DNA of 64,000 nt from Terebella lapidaria (GCA_949152475.1 OX424562.1:3038001-3102000); one strand, 5' to 3'. Positions 1 to 13,076 are shown, counted from the stretch's first letter. Numbers and translations are program-made. The notes: a model not told the origin generated them from the letters alone.

Positions 1-3000
1 GCAATTTCGACCCCGACAATATTAGCGGCCCCGTTGTCTTGTGAACTGGCTGAAAATGAATGGAACGAAGTCCGCCCCTGTGAGTGATTGACATTAATGT
101 CTCAGCCTTTAATAACTGTGTGTCGTCTGCTAGACAGCAATTCGGCCGTTAGTTTATTGTGCGCTAACTTATGGAGAAAAGGAACGATCAAAGTAACAGG
201 TCACAAGGTTCGCACGAGCGCAAATAAACATTTAAGCTGTTTACAGCACCCTCATGAAATCTCCCCTGATAAAGACAATAGTGAGTCGTCGGGCAAAAAT
301 AGCCCAGTAATTTGAACAGTCGATTAGCACAAATAGACAATGTATAGGAACGTGTAATCCAGGGGACGGCAGACGGACATTCGGAAAAATGGACAGTGTG
401 AGGATCCCCCTACTGTCGTAATGGACTGACCCAGATCGGTCAGAGAGAGATCGTACCAGCGTTTCCCTGACGACGGCCCGCCTTGTTGCAGATACACTTG
501 GAACAATGGGATACAGCGTAAAGACGTTTTTGTATATCGGCAGAGAGCGCCCCCCGGCCCGATTCGTGGAATTGGGATACAGATAAGCATCTCAGTGTAC
601 GGCAGTGGAAATTAACGGCAAGTAGGTCATTTGCGCCTGAACTTCTGAAGCAGCAGGAGCTCGATCAGATACGGAGAAAAACTTTGTATTGATTCGGAAC
701 ACTTGTCGGATATTTACGTGGCATTCAGTGACAGTGAACTGATAAAGTTTGTGAGAAGTTGTCGGATATTTGGGATAAAAATTACAGTCGGCCTAGCTGT
801 TTGAAGTGACATTTGTGTTTGCGGCTTCCGCCATGGCGGATAAGCCAAGTGATGGAAGAGACAGTGACGGCTCTGCTGATAGTCGGCCTCGTTCCATCAA
901 GTTTGACGGAACCAAATTGACAGTTGAGGTTGTCGAACGAGGTGATGAACAAGACAACCCCATCGTGTTGACGGACGATGAAATGTCCACTATCGGCCCC
1001 GAACCCAGTTCGGAACAAACAGTTACGGCATCCGGCCCAAATAAACAGCCACGATACCAAATCATGGCAAGGCTGGTGCAACGCGGCTCCCGGCACACCC
1101 CGAGTCCGACCTCAGAGGACGACCCGGATCGTTTTCGGCAGTTAGAGGAAGGTGGGGAAATTGTCCGTCGAGCCTTGGAGGCTCAACGCGCGGCGGAAGC
1201 CGCCAGCTTCGAGCCTGCCCCAGCATCTTCCGACCTTATACCTGGCACGCGCCGACGACATGGCGAACCAACATTTTCGGGAGATCCGGCGCTTCTATTT
1301 AGAAGCCATGGACCAACATATTCGGCAGGCCGAATATAACGGCCTCTCTGTGGGATTCGGGATGGGAGTCCTCCACGAACGGCATCTCCCGACCTTCCCT
1401 GATCGGCTCGAGGAAGAGACCGACCACTTACGTCGGCAGTTACATCGGCTTGAAGACGAGAATGAGGATTTGCGGCAGGAAAATGAACAGTTACGTGCCC
1501 GGGTGACACACCTGGAACAGTCGGCCCCAGTTTCGACCTCGACGGATACGGCCGCGACACAGAGCGACTCGGGTACCACTATCCCGGGCGACCTGCTCGC
1601 CACTATTGTGTCGATTTTGCCCCGTCTGCCACCAGAGGAGCAACAACAACTGATGCGGCAGGCGTCGCCGGCACCACCACCACCTCCTGCTGGCAAGCGA
1701 GGCCAGAAGGAGTGAACGTTTCGGCTCAGTGGTGACAAACGGACAATTGCCGGCCTCGATTGTGTCGGCCTCTGAAAATCCTGGTCACGCTGGACTAGTG
1801 ATGTATCGGCCTTTCATTGTGTCGGCCATGAATAGTATATATATGTAAATAGTTGTAAATAATAATAGTTATCCTAGTCACGGCATTTTATTCATGTAAT
1901 TTAGTTAAGGTTAATCCAGACAATTTTTTTTCAGTTTATAGACTCTAAATTAGTTTCCGTTTCACTTTGAAACGTCGGGGAGTTTTGTTCATACATTCCA
2001 TTCATTATCATTCGTTGTTGTGCATGTATGTGTAAATGTATCATCGTAGCGACTATTGACGGACTGACTGATGACGTTTATTTTGACGGTTAGAATTTTT
2101 ATTGTATGAAGTGTTTTACCATTGTCGCGCGGCGTGTGTGTGTGAGTGTTGGGGTTTGACCTTTTAGGACTTCTTAGCTTTTTATTGTTAGTTTTTGGCG
2201 ACGGTAGGGTCCGTGTAGGGTAATTCCGAGGGCGTAGAATTAATGAAGGGGTGTAATGTAGTAATTTTAGCGACTGTAACCCCCGTCCCTCCCGCGCATA
2301 CATATTTCACAACAAACATTCATTCTACATGACTTACATACAGGACAAGTACACACTATACGATCACAAGCATAAACTCCATGTAGTCATGGTTACATAC
2401 ACAGGTCAATCCACATGCACTTGCGGCCTCATTCATTCGGTACATCGACCCAGTTAGTTTCGGCCTTGACCTTCACAAGCACCTACTTCTAAACATAGAA
2501 CATGACAAGCATAACACCCACAGCACGTGCACACATACAGACCATAGTAGTCAAGACACGCGCCGGGGAAACCCACTTTCCCGGTGACATCAGCTCACAC
2601 CACCACACATCTACCCAATCACAACACCGCATGCATTTGGCGGGAAAGTCTACACCACATGTTGCCGGCCCCACAGTTTTTGCTAGAGTTGAGTAGAAGC
2701 GGTCACAGAGAATAGACGTGTTATGATAGAGTTGAGAAGTGGATGTTCTCATGAGCAGACGTGTTATAAATTGTGGCCGTGATTGTAAAGCGAAGGCCTA
2801 ACACGAGGACTATTAGATAACTGAACTGTGATATTCATATGTTGGATTGTTCAAAGGACTAAATATCTAGGATATAGTGTTGTCGACTGGGGAAATCACC
2901 GGACGTAGGTGTGTTTGCGGCCCTGTGGTGTGATTGAGACATTGTCGGCTATCATCCCAAATAAACTATTGAACTGAACTGCCGGCCTTGTGATTTGCAC

Positions 3001-3059
3001 AGCGATCACAGACATTCGGCCTAATATCGGCCATCGAACGATATTTATCACACATTACA
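1..3059 (+). mobile_element. LTR retroelement fossil, 3' part with 3' LTR
   Basis: The left part of the window reads as the 3' end of an LTR retroelement that continues off the left edge. A coding-like region at about 830-1710 encodes an acidic, Ser/Thr/Pro-rich protein. It is followed by a strongly heptad-patterned, Glu/Arg/Leu-rich coiled coil near 1400-1520 and a short Pro-rich tail, resembling a gag or accessory protein rather than pol. A purine tract (AATGAAGGGG, 2242-2251) lies directly before a segment that begins TGTAATG and ends CATTACA, the usual layout of a polypurine tract and 3' LTR. The hexamer TCGGCC recurs throughout. No reverse transcriptase or integrase is visible, so the family is unassigned. 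The element looks broken, with at least one break in its coding region. The pair of LTRs needed to estimate age is not in the window. That it is an LTR element is inferred from the tract and ends. Confidence 0.5.
2252..3059 (+). repeat. Probable 3' LTR
   Basis: An 808 bp segment bounded by the inverted ends TGTAATG and CATTACA, immediately after a purine tract. It contains a possible polyadenylation signal (AATAAA near 2960) and many TCGGCC motifs shared with the internal region. The 5' LTR, which would confirm it, lies outside the window. Confidence 0.45.
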
Positions 3060-4293
3060 TATGGCGGTTTTCGTGCTTAGGAAATTTTGTTGCGAAGTTT
3101 AAAGATGGTTTGTATTTTTTAAAATATGGGTCACAGTTTCTATATCTTGTTATTCTGTGATTAGAAATCGATCAAATAAATCCTAGAAACAGTCTGTTAG
3201 TAACTGGTAGAAAATTATTCATTATTTTGAATAATGTTTTTACATGCATCATATAGCGAACAGAATGACAAAGTGGCTCAGCCGCAAAGTTGTGGGGCGT
3301 GTGTAGGTCGAGAAATGGATATGATCTGCATCAAATACACTGATTCAGAAGTGCATGTTTCGCAGACAAGAGTAACTTCTGTACTATCAATTTGAAAGTC
3401 CACTTTAAATTATAACATGTTCCCCCCCAAAAGTAAATAATTGATAAATAATATACTTCTGTCAGGCAAACATTACCTGTCTGCAGCCCGTTGCTAAGGA
3501 AATGTTTTGTCGACCGCCTTTCATTCCCACAGAAGAGGAACATCTAAACATAACAATTAAGTAACCTACAGTGGAGAGAATTATTTTTGTGGCCAGCGGA
3601 AATATGTTGGGATGGGAAAGTTTATGTGATTAATAAACTTAATTTATTGGATTAAATTGTTCATTATTATCCATATAATAAACAAAAAAGAACATATAAA
3701 GATGTATATCCGAGCACAGACATTCAATGGTTTTGATGTTGCTCAATGTTTTGGATCAAATTGATAGTTTATGCGTCTATTTTGGTCTATTTTTCATCAC
3801 ATTTTATCACTTTTATATCGTAAACTATAAAAGCTGGCAACATTTCGTAATTGTTCTGTCAACTGTTGCGCTACTGTATGCGTATGTATTACGGTAAATC
3901 AACGAATATCGCAAAGCTCTCATAGTATTTGCGTTTATGCACAAGATTAAAATGTAAAACCTCATGGAAGCAATCAGAAATATAATTTTTGAAAGTGCTG
4001 TGATCCTTTTGTTGAGATTACTATTTATCAAATGATAGCAGGACCTGGCAGACTCATATCCACCCTCCGTGGGTCTCATTTTAGGCAAACTTAGAAGGCC
4101 AATAACATGGGTAGCTATATGGAACATCACACAACTTACAGCTCTGTATTATAAATGCCATGTACGTGTTTGCAATGTTTGAACGTTCTAAAAAATATGG
4201 CCATACTATAGCTACTCCATACTTTAACATTATGCATGTGGTAGACGGTAGACAGACTACAATAAAAAAAAGCTTAATATTTCGGCGGCTTAC
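3060..4293. other. Non-coding stretch, probable astacin intron
   Basis: This AT-rich stretch lies between the LTR element and the last visible exon of the minus-strand astacin gene. I see no further astacin exon in it; in particular, no sequence encodes the HExxHxxGxxH zinc site. It is most simply part of a long intron that also houses the LTR element. Confidence 0.4.
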
Positions 4294-5591
4294 CCGATGC
4301 CGCTGTAGATGTATATCCGGTTCTGGTCGGCGGAAGTAGCCGGCCGGAAGTCGAGACACGTGTATGTCTCCCAGTCATTCATCGCGGCCTGGATCTGCTG
4401 CCGGTCGCCAGAGCCTGATTTAATGTGATAGCGTGTAAATATTAACGGGACTAAAGTCATTTTCATCTATCAGTGAAACACGCTTTTGATCCCATTTTGG
4501 ACTGAAATCTAACATTGGGGAAGATTGCCAATTTTTATATATTTTTGGGGGATAAAATTTTAAAATTTGGTGAAAAATTACGGCATGATACCCGATTCAG
4601 ACATGGAAAATTTCAAGTTGATGCGAAAATCCAAAACTACGGCAAAAAAGCTTCTTCCATTGATAGATGAATTTGACACTAGTGATATGGAGTCGATAAC
4701 TATCGATAACTATGCGTTGGTGGTGTAACTGTTTAAGAGAGGGAACTTGCATTTTACTCTTATTTTTTTTGATAATAAGAACACACTCCCATGAATTGTT
4801 TTCCTGTTCGATGTGACTCACTGAAGTGGTTGCTTGCGATACTGTACGGAATGATATTATTAGTCCATCGCCTGTTGAGGTCACGGCGAGCTTTCCGTTT
4901 TTGACGATGAGTTTCCGTGTCTGAATTTCTGGAATGGCGCGATGGTGTGAGAAGATTTGTTGCATCTACAGGACAAGTAATAATCTTACCAATGTGCGTA
5001 AAATGTTTGGGCACACTTCGAAAACTATCTTTCAATGCAATAATTGAATAGTGGACCTATCATATGCAATCTTCCCTAAACATCAACTGTATAGAACAAA
5101 ATGAACCATAATTGTATTATATCTACCATTGATATAAGATCACTCAACCATGCAAGTACATGCATGTTCTTCCGTGCAATTGTCGCGTGACCTTCTGTAC
5201 AGGAACGCTTACAATCTCTGGATCTCCTCCCAGTCCTCACGAGTATAGAGCATGTCCAGTTCAACCTTGACCGTGTCTCCATCCTGGATCGAGCCTAAGG
5301 CGTCACTTAGCCGAGGTTCAGTAATCTTGGTAATTATGAAATGTAATTCCATAGACCTAGCTGAGCAAGCAAGCAAGCAAGTTTGTCATATATCATAAAG
5401 ACAAACTTTATACTTCTGTATCGGTATATTTTCTATTAAAACGTAAGGTCTTGGCGTTGTAGGGCAGTATCGTGGAATAATTACTGGAAGATTAACTACT
5501 TTGTTTCTAGCTTGAAATCAGCCTACTAACTCGAGGGCACAGCATTAGCGATGATCTGATCCAGCGTCTGTGTGTGTCCATTGTGAATGTG
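4294..5591 (-). CDS. Astacin-family zinc metalloprotease, 5' exons (propeptide and start of catalytic domain)
   Basis: Four exons on the minus strand fit one open frame: 5531-5591 (its start is a guess), 5213-5360, 4822-4928 and 4294-4414. Intron phases agree at every junction and each intron has GT-AG borders. The first two exons give a propeptide with the astacin-like stretch DTVKVELDMLYTREDWEEIQ. The third gives a basic processing site (RQKRKARRDLNRRW) running into the mature N-terminus WTNNIIPYSIASNHF. The fourth gives QAAMNDWETYTCLDF and IYIYSGIG, matching the start of the astacin catalytic domain, including its first conserved Cys. Family members are secreted or membrane-bound proteases activated by removal of the propeptide. 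The signal peptide exon and the exon with the zinc-binding HExxHxxGxxH motif are not visible; the latter should lie left of the window or be lost. The last exon ends in phase 2 (GG). Confidence 0.75.
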
Positions 5592-6658
5592 CTGGTGGAA
5601 GTAATAACACATGTGTCTGGGGTTTGTATACTGTTTAGTAATTCGTTTTAGCAGAAAAAAATTTCAGGATTAACGCCAGCATATTTGATATATGCAAAAT
5701 TCCGATAGTTAATAGTTGCTTCAGGAAATATTACATTTTTGACACCGACAACATGGATGGGTATATTTAGACATTGATGTAATGTATTTGTTATAACCAT
5801 GTGATTAGTTAATTTGCATTTGGAATGTTTGTACATGTGTGTTACTTGTCGGAATCCAAGATTCGGCAAGTTTGTTTGTGCAGGGTGAAGCATCCGGGAG
5901 GGGAGTCCCCACTTTTGAGAAAAAGGAAAATAGTAGCTGAAGAGCGAGAAAAACATTTCAAGGAGAAGGAAGGAGAGAGGAAATAATCGAAAAACAATTG
6001 AACGTCTGAACAAATCATAATACACATGTATTTCAATTAAAAACTGTTCTGTTCGGCTCAATGGGTGTCTTCATCCGCTTAGACACTTAATATTCTCGTC
6101 ATACCGGTATATATCCTATGAATGACTCAATCTTGGTCCCAATATATGCCCAGAACCAACCACATAGCAATGCGTAACCGTCAGCTTCCTGGCAACTGCC
6201 CTGGCAACTCAATACCAACTATGTGTCGTCCACAACGTAGGCCTACATTATTGTTGAAGCTTTTGCATGATATCTCACATCTAACCCGAGCCGATTCTTT
6301 CGTAAAATATCTGGTACGTAGTTTTGTCGTAACTTGGGACAATCTGAGAATAAAGCGATTGAGATGAAACCTCTTCTTGAATAACTCAAGAACGGTCAAA
6401 ATATATTCGAAACAGAACATCCAGTTTCTCTGGCCCTCACGCCCATATGTACTGTTTCTGGTATTTGCTTCCCCCTTGCAAAATTCTGGATCCGCCCTTG
6501 CAATATGTTGCTGTACAGTTAATATTTTTACACATTAGTTCGAATTTCACGTCATTTCACATTTTACAAGATGCTTTAGCTTTTGGGGACCTTCAATCAC
6601 CTCCAGACCCCCTGTCGTATTGACCCCCCTCCCCCCACACACACTTAATTCGAACCCC
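5592..6658. other. Intergenic or upstream DNA, no gene seen
   Basis: This should include the missing first exon(s) and promoter of the astacin gene, but I cannot place a signal-peptide exon. At 6482-6505 there is a transposon-end-like motif (CTGGATCCGCCC) also found near 39180 and, reversed, at 25236. C-rich runs at 6605-6660 lie just before the tandem duplication. Confidence 0.35.
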
Positions 6659-9600
6659 CACACTTAGAAACACATTGCTACCTTCCTGTTGTTGTACAGA
6701 TCCGTAACTTATCTGAATGCATGCCTGGCCTGACGCATAACACGAAAACGATATGTCATTTTGAAACTTATCGGGATGAAGCGGTATGTGGCTCGGTCCT
6801 CCTCACTTTGGATCAACATCTGATGAAAAATTGTCATGGAAATGTGAAAATACCGATATTCGGTTCAAGGAACGAACATTCGCATAGCAGAACAGGATAC
6901 AATTAATTTAGCCTGAATTGGTTGCAGTTTGTGTGAACATCACTCTCACATGGGAAATCCCCTTCAAGTCCGTTTCGTTCAAGATTAAATATAACGTCAC
7001 CCAGAAAGTCTGTATAGTGTATTCGCAACTGAAACCCTTTTCTGTTAATGGGAAATTCTCTTTGATGATGGACATAAATAACCGTTAATTACTACTCTTG
7101 GAAAAGAAGTCAAACAAAGGAATTTGATACTTTCGAATTCATTCAAGGTTAGACCCAAGGTCACTAAAACAAAGCCAGTATGTGAACTTGTGCACGTCTC
7201 TATTGAAACCTAAACCTACAAGTTCTTAGTCTCAACAGCCCATTATACATGTATGTGCTCTCCATAAAGTTCAGTTTTAAAGCCGATAGTCTGTTGAAAA
7301 TGATTAAATCCAGGCTTTCTTTTTTACTGAGCCACCTGTTTCGACCACATACATCACATAGGAGATAGCACATGCCCATCTTTTACACCATGGGCAGAAG
7401 TGGAATTATTGCTATTGATGCTCATAATGGTTACTACCAACGAAACAGGACGGAAACTCATTCTACATCGACTGGCGAAGTCTGTCCCATCCAGTTTCGA
7501 CGATCTGTCAATATGTCACCTATACAGTCTGTCCATAGTTGAATGCATGAGCAAACTTCCAGAAAATTACTTTAAAGTCTTGAAACAGAATTATTGAAAC
7601 CGGGAATGAATTATTGAAACTGAGAATAAACCATTGAAACCGGAAATACATTAATCAAACCGGGAACGAATATTGAAACAGGGAAACAACTATTTAAACC
7701 GGGAAAGCTATTCAATCTGGAAAAATATTAATCCCTGAAATAAATATTTTTTCCCAGTTTCAATAATCCTTTTCTTGTTTGAATTACAGGGAAATTCCCA
7801 AGATTTAGGAAGTAAAAATAATTTCAAAAAAAGTTGAGTGGTACTAACCAGCTGCTGTACATATCACACTGAGATACTCCTCAATTGACACCACTAGCGG
7901 ACGACGTTAAAATCTTGGATTTCAGACTGAAACAAGGGCCACTGGCCTCATAGGAAGAGCTTTGAAAATGTTTGCACAGAACTAGTTCAAAACCTATTCG
8001 TATCCTATTCGGTACATATATGTTGTGGCCATATTGTAACTGTAGCCCATGATATTGTACTGGCCAATCATTTGCTTATTGTTGATTTGGCCTAATATAA
8101 ATGGATTGACACCATTATTAAGGTACTGATTCCATCTAGTCCCATCTTCCAAACTAGATGTTCTCCAGTCACTGACGACTGCTGGAGTGTATCTCCCGTA
8201 GCCCTATCACCCCCCCCCCCCCCAAAAAAAAGTCACCCCCCCCCCCTCCCAACTATTAACAGATTCAACTAGCAAAAATCGATGTTAACTTATTTTCATA
8301 TTATGACCATAACTACTACAAGCATCAAATTAATATTTACCAGAACCTTTATCTTGAACCTAATAGTCAATGTTTCATGTCCCAACTATTTTTTATTGTG
8401 GTCAATAGGCCCTAGTAGACACAACTAGTAAAGTTAATGTTAACCTATTTGGTTACAGTCATGAAATATGTAGTGGACAGAACCTTTACCTTATTGTGCC
8501 CAATAATAAATGTTTTATGTCTTAATTAAATTTAGTGTGGTCAGTAATAGACCTAAATAGTATTTACCCATCGGTTTATTTTTTTATCTCCATCAGTAGA
8601 CATGTTATATGTCTTGTTAATTGTCTAAACAATTGTCTAAACAATGTCACAGCTCAGAATGCCACATCACGATTCCCATGCAACCAATAATAGTGGTGTA
8701 GCAACAACAGGCCTATCTGATCATACGTGACATTCAACAGATGGCGCTCTTGAAGCATGCAGTAGGCACATACAGGAAGGATGTGCGGTCCATTATGATG
8801 AGAACTGTCATTTGTGACAAACCTGATGATGTGATTCAGATTGCTGCATTACGAACTCGACTGGCGCGTTTTGCTTTGATCATTTGTGTACGATTCCAAT
8901 TACTAGTAACCTATCATGCATAAAATAATCGAGCAATTGAAACATGACTCAACCAACAAATCATTGATTTTAAAAGATGATTGATAAGCTATGATCAATT
9001 GATTTATTTTTGTATTAACAGTATCTCGTGATGTCATCTCATTAATTATTCATTAGGCTATGAGGCACGCTCATCGCGATGTTTAGGTGGAAGAGGAGTG
9101 GGAGGCATAGTGAAGAAAGTGAACTTGTTGTCATCGGCATATATGATCTCTCGAGGTGGATCTTATTTCTGAAATCCATCAGTAATCGCCGATCGCGATC
9201 TTGCAGTTAGTTTAGCGATATATTCATGCGAGAAAAGTCAGAAAACTCATCGGGCCATTCAGCACACCTGATTTTTACCCGGGTGCGGGCCAGCTTTCAT
9301 TTATCACCATTGGGTCGTAGTCGGATGGGAGGGGGGGGGGGGGGTGAGCGGTGGTGCGGAATGGGGATGAAGCGGGTCGAGTGTGGCCTCGCGAACAACC
9401 AACCACTAAGAGGGGGCCACACTCATTTGCATTTGGCCTACTGGACATACCAGCACTTGCCACAAGTTTTCAATTATTATGTTGCCGTATCAAGCGTTTT
9501 TCCATTTTTGCAATAGCTTATGTACTATTTATGTAGACAAAGTGTGGAATGTTTATGCACAGTTTTGAGTGCATCTGACACAAGAAAGCCCTGTTTCAGA

Positions 9601-11580
9601 GAAGATCAAAACGGGAGTGGTGATGGGTGATGAAACGGTGACACACAAAAAAATAAACGATCGGAACACACGTCTCCTGTGGCTATTATTGCTTATAACT
9701 TATTACAGTAACCATGCTTGGGTACACGGGTGTCATATTCTTTCCAACTGGCCCCGGGCCCTCCTAATCAGCCACAATTGAACGGTCTGCTCTGGCTCCA
9801 AGTCGGACTTTCAGAAATGTAAACAAAGGAAAATTCTCCAAAATCCAAAAAAAGCCAACATCATCGAGGAAGAGCTCTGCTCTTCCTAAAAATATCGGAA
9901 TTAAATTTTAGTGACACCACTGAATTCCTCACCTTTCAAAACCCTGGGCTAGAACCCAAAATTATGTTTCTATCACAGTTATTGCAGAAGTTATAGCTGT
10001 TTAAGGATTTCCTTAGCCACGCGGCGGCCATCTTTGAAATGACGCCATTTTAACCCATTTCCGTGATTCAGATTTTGGTAGACTTTTTTTCTGTTAATCA
10101 GTATACCCAGTAGGGGTGAAAACCACGATAAAACCTTTTGTTGCAATTTGTTGTGGGTCAGTTGGTTGTTTGTCATAGATTGACCTATGTCAAACTTGCT
10201 GCAAAATGAACTTCTCAGGACACTGGTGACAACGTTGAAGACATGGAGGGCAATGTCATCTGTCCCCTCAACGTTTATTGTATGACAATAACTACAAAAC
10301 AATTCACTGAAGCAATACGTGATGCTCCACTGCTACGCATTATCTTTGAACATATTCATCATTACATTATGAAATCGAACAGTTTTGGGCAAACATTCGG
10401 GCAAAAATGACCAAAATTACGCGGCCATTTCGATTTTCAAGATGGCGGACAAGCAAAACTATAATTTAGCGGCACTATTGTAAAGGTGATACCAGAAAAC
10501 ATGGGTATAGACACCAAGTTCGCACTTCTATGTACTCTAGAAGTAAAGTTATGGGCTGAACTATATTTCAGGTGGTTGAAATCACCCTCCATGGCCGCCA
10601 TCTTGGATTTCTCTAATTCCCCAAGGGTGAGAATTTCACACCCACCTGGAATAAGTAAAATCAGAGAGGAAAAAAACTTTGTCAAACACTTTGAGGTCAG
10701 GCTGTTTTAACAAGGTTCACTGCCGGACTATTTCCTGTAAACAATGTTATCTACAGAAAATGCGGAACTATCGAATGATTATTATTGACAGAGCGAATAC
10801 AATTATTTATTTCCTTTTTGCGAATACTGGGTTCCTGGTAGCACTCATAATTGTCATATTTTATTTTGTCAGAAGAATTTGAACACGCCCTAGCTTTTGT
10901 GTAAGCTACTATCGAAAAATGTTGATGCTGCGTTTCGCCAAGGCTGTGTTGCAGCGTTCTCTCGTTTGCATGAAAATACTTCGGAATCAAACGATTTTTA
11001 ATGGTTAATTTTGTGTTTGTAGCGATACTACAATACGAAAGCTTAAACTTGATTGGTATTTCTTCCCCCTAAATATGAACTGAATCGTTCGAGATAGTTT
11101 GCGATTTTTAGTGATGAAAATGAGAAATTGATACTACATGTAGCTAAAATTACAGTTTCATTCTTGTCGGTCAGTTCAATAATAGACTTAATTAACTAGT
11201 GAAATTAATGTTAACTTATCCGGTAATAGTGACATGTATCACAGAACCATATATATCAGCTTCATACTATTACGCACATCTAGATATACTATTACACATA
11301 TCTAGTCCCGTTTGTTTCAAAACTAGAAGCTCACTGGTCGCCGGCTCTCACAGAAAACTAGATGTCAAGGCCTAAAGTTGTCTTGGGGCATTTCGTGTGA
11401 AGCTTTTTTTCTAAACGTATCTAGCATATTCCAAGATATCCCTAGCGTATCCCTTTGGCCAAGATCAAAGTTCATCCTCAGTGCTCATAATACATGTTTC
11501 TCTACGGCGACGAGCCCGAAAATAACGTCCGTTTCGCTCTACGATGCATCGTTTCCGAGATATCAAGGAAAACAAAAAAT
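6659..11580. repeat. Segmental duplication, copy A
   Basis: This 4.9 kb stretch is repeated in the same orientation at 11970-17296. Both copies begin CACACTTAGAAACAC and end in AACAAAAAAT after the motif TTTCCGAGATATC. Over a counted 183 base stretch (8741-8923 against 14214-14396) the copies differ at 3 positions, so the duplication is fairly recent. No protein or RNA gene is recognised. The unit contains an ATTGAAACCGGGAA minisatellite, poly-C and poly-A runs, several AAGATGGCG or reverse-complement motifs near 10020-10600, and one unit of the satellite at 17 kb. It may itself be a composite transposon or simply a segmental duplication. Confidence 0.9.
7590..7740. repeat. ATTGAAACCGGGAA minisatellite (copy A)
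   Basis: About seven imperfect units of roughly 20 bases built on ATTGAAACCGGGAATGAA, degenerating towards the right end. The same array is present in copy B at 13077-13230 with few changes, so it predates the large duplication. Confidence 0.8.
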
Positions 11581-11633
11581 TAGCCCAAAGGCTAAGAAAG
11601 GTTACCGGACAATATATATTTAAGATATTAGCC

Positions 11634-11969
11634 TTTTGTCCCGTGACCTTGAAAATAAAGTCATTGGTCAATTTAAGGGCATGAAAATGTTCAGCACATA
11701 TTATTTCTAGTATGTCCACAATTTATTCCTAAGCTGTAAAGTCGATAATAAGTGAGATATTATCCATTTTGTGATCTGACCTTGAAAATGAGGTCAAAGG
11801 TCAGGTTCAAAATCATGACAATATTCAGCATATATAATTTCCTATATGTTCACAATTGATTCCTCAGCTGTAAAGTCGATGATCAGCAAGCTATTAGCCA
11901 TTTTGTGCTCTGACCTTGAAAATTAGGTCAGAGGTCAAATTCAAGGTCATGAGAATATTCAGCATATAT
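11634..11969. repeat. 134 bp tandem repeat with AGGTCA motifs
   Basis: Two and a half units of 134 bases fill the spacer between the large duplicates. Each unit has TGACCTTGA near its start (11644, 11777, 11911). Units 2 and 3 have a perfect direct repeat of AGGTCA spaced by one base (11791-11803 and 11925-11937), and TCAAGGTCA appears at 11941. These match DR1 and extended half-site motifs bound by nuclear receptors in other animals. Whether they are used here is unknown. Confidence 0.75.
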
Positions 11970-13076
11970 CACACTTAGAAACACATTGCTACCTTCCTGT
12001 TGTTGTACAGATCCGTAACTTATCTGAATGCATGCCTGGCCTGACGCATAACACGAAGACGATATGTCATTTTGAAACTTATCGGGATGAAGTGATATGT
12101 GGCTCGGTCCTCCTCACTTTGGGGTCAACATCTGATGGAAAATTGTCATGGAAATGTGAAGATACCGATATTCGGTTCAAGGAACAAACATTCGCATAGC
12201 AGAACATATACATTTCATGCACAACATTTCAAGCGTGACCATGGCTCCTCGTTTTTCTTTGTCAGTTACAAAAAAAAGGATTTGCGAAGCATATGGCGAA
12301 ATCCACGGGCGAGGATCTGTAATCTCTGATTGTCTTGTTCAGTTAAGAACAGATAAGAGATAAGAGATTACAGATAAGAAACAGGATACAATTAATTTAG
12401 CCTGAATTGGTTGCAGTTTGTGTAAACATCACTTCCACATGGGAAATCCCCTTCAAGTCCGTCTCGTTCAAGATTAAATTTAACGTCACCAAAAAAGTCT
12501 GTATAGTGTATTCGCAACTGAAACCCATTTCTGTTAATGGGAAATTCTCTTTGATGCTAGACAGGAATAACTGTTAATTACTACTCTCGGAAAAAAAGTC
12601 AAACAACGGAATTTGATACTTTCAAATTCATTCAAGGTTAGACCCAAGGTCACTAAAACAAAGTCAGTATGGGAACTTGTGCACGTCTCTATTGAAACCT
12701 AAACCTACAAGTTCTTAGTCTCAACAGCCCATTATACATGTATGTGCTCTCCATAAAGTTCCGTTTTAAAGCCGATAGTCTGTTGAAAATGATTAAATCC
12801 AGGCTTTCTTTTTTACTGAGCCACCTGTTTCGACCACATACATCACATAGGAGATAGCACATGCCCATCTTTTACACCATGGGCAGAAGTGGAATTATTG
12901 CTATTGATGCTCATAATGGTTATTACCAACGAAACAGGACGGAAACTCATTCTACATCGACTGGCGAAGTCTGTCCCATCCAGTTTCGACGATCTGTCAA
13001 TATGTCACCTATACAGTCTGTCCATAGTTGAATGCATGAGCAAACTTCCAGAAAATTACTTTAAAGTCTTGAAACA

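Noticed and set aside
1183-1738. Long minus-strand frames opposite the LTR element's coding region
   Set aside because: Shadows of the plus-strand coiled-coil frame, caused by its GC-rich codons.
7400-7597. A 65 residue frame shared by both duplicates
   Set aside because: It runs straight into the ATTGAAACCGGGAA minisatellite and has no recognisable domain; sharing is explained by the recent duplication.
8207-8250. Poly-C/poly-A runs (also near 9330, 13688, 19827, 38645, 39067 and 48796)
   Set aside because: Simple homopolymers with probable length error; no function inferred.
8741-8923. A 60 residue ATG-initiated frame, also present in copy B at 14214-14396
   Set aside because: The two copies differ at three bases and all three change the amino acid, with no silent change, so there is no sign of protein constraint and no known motif.
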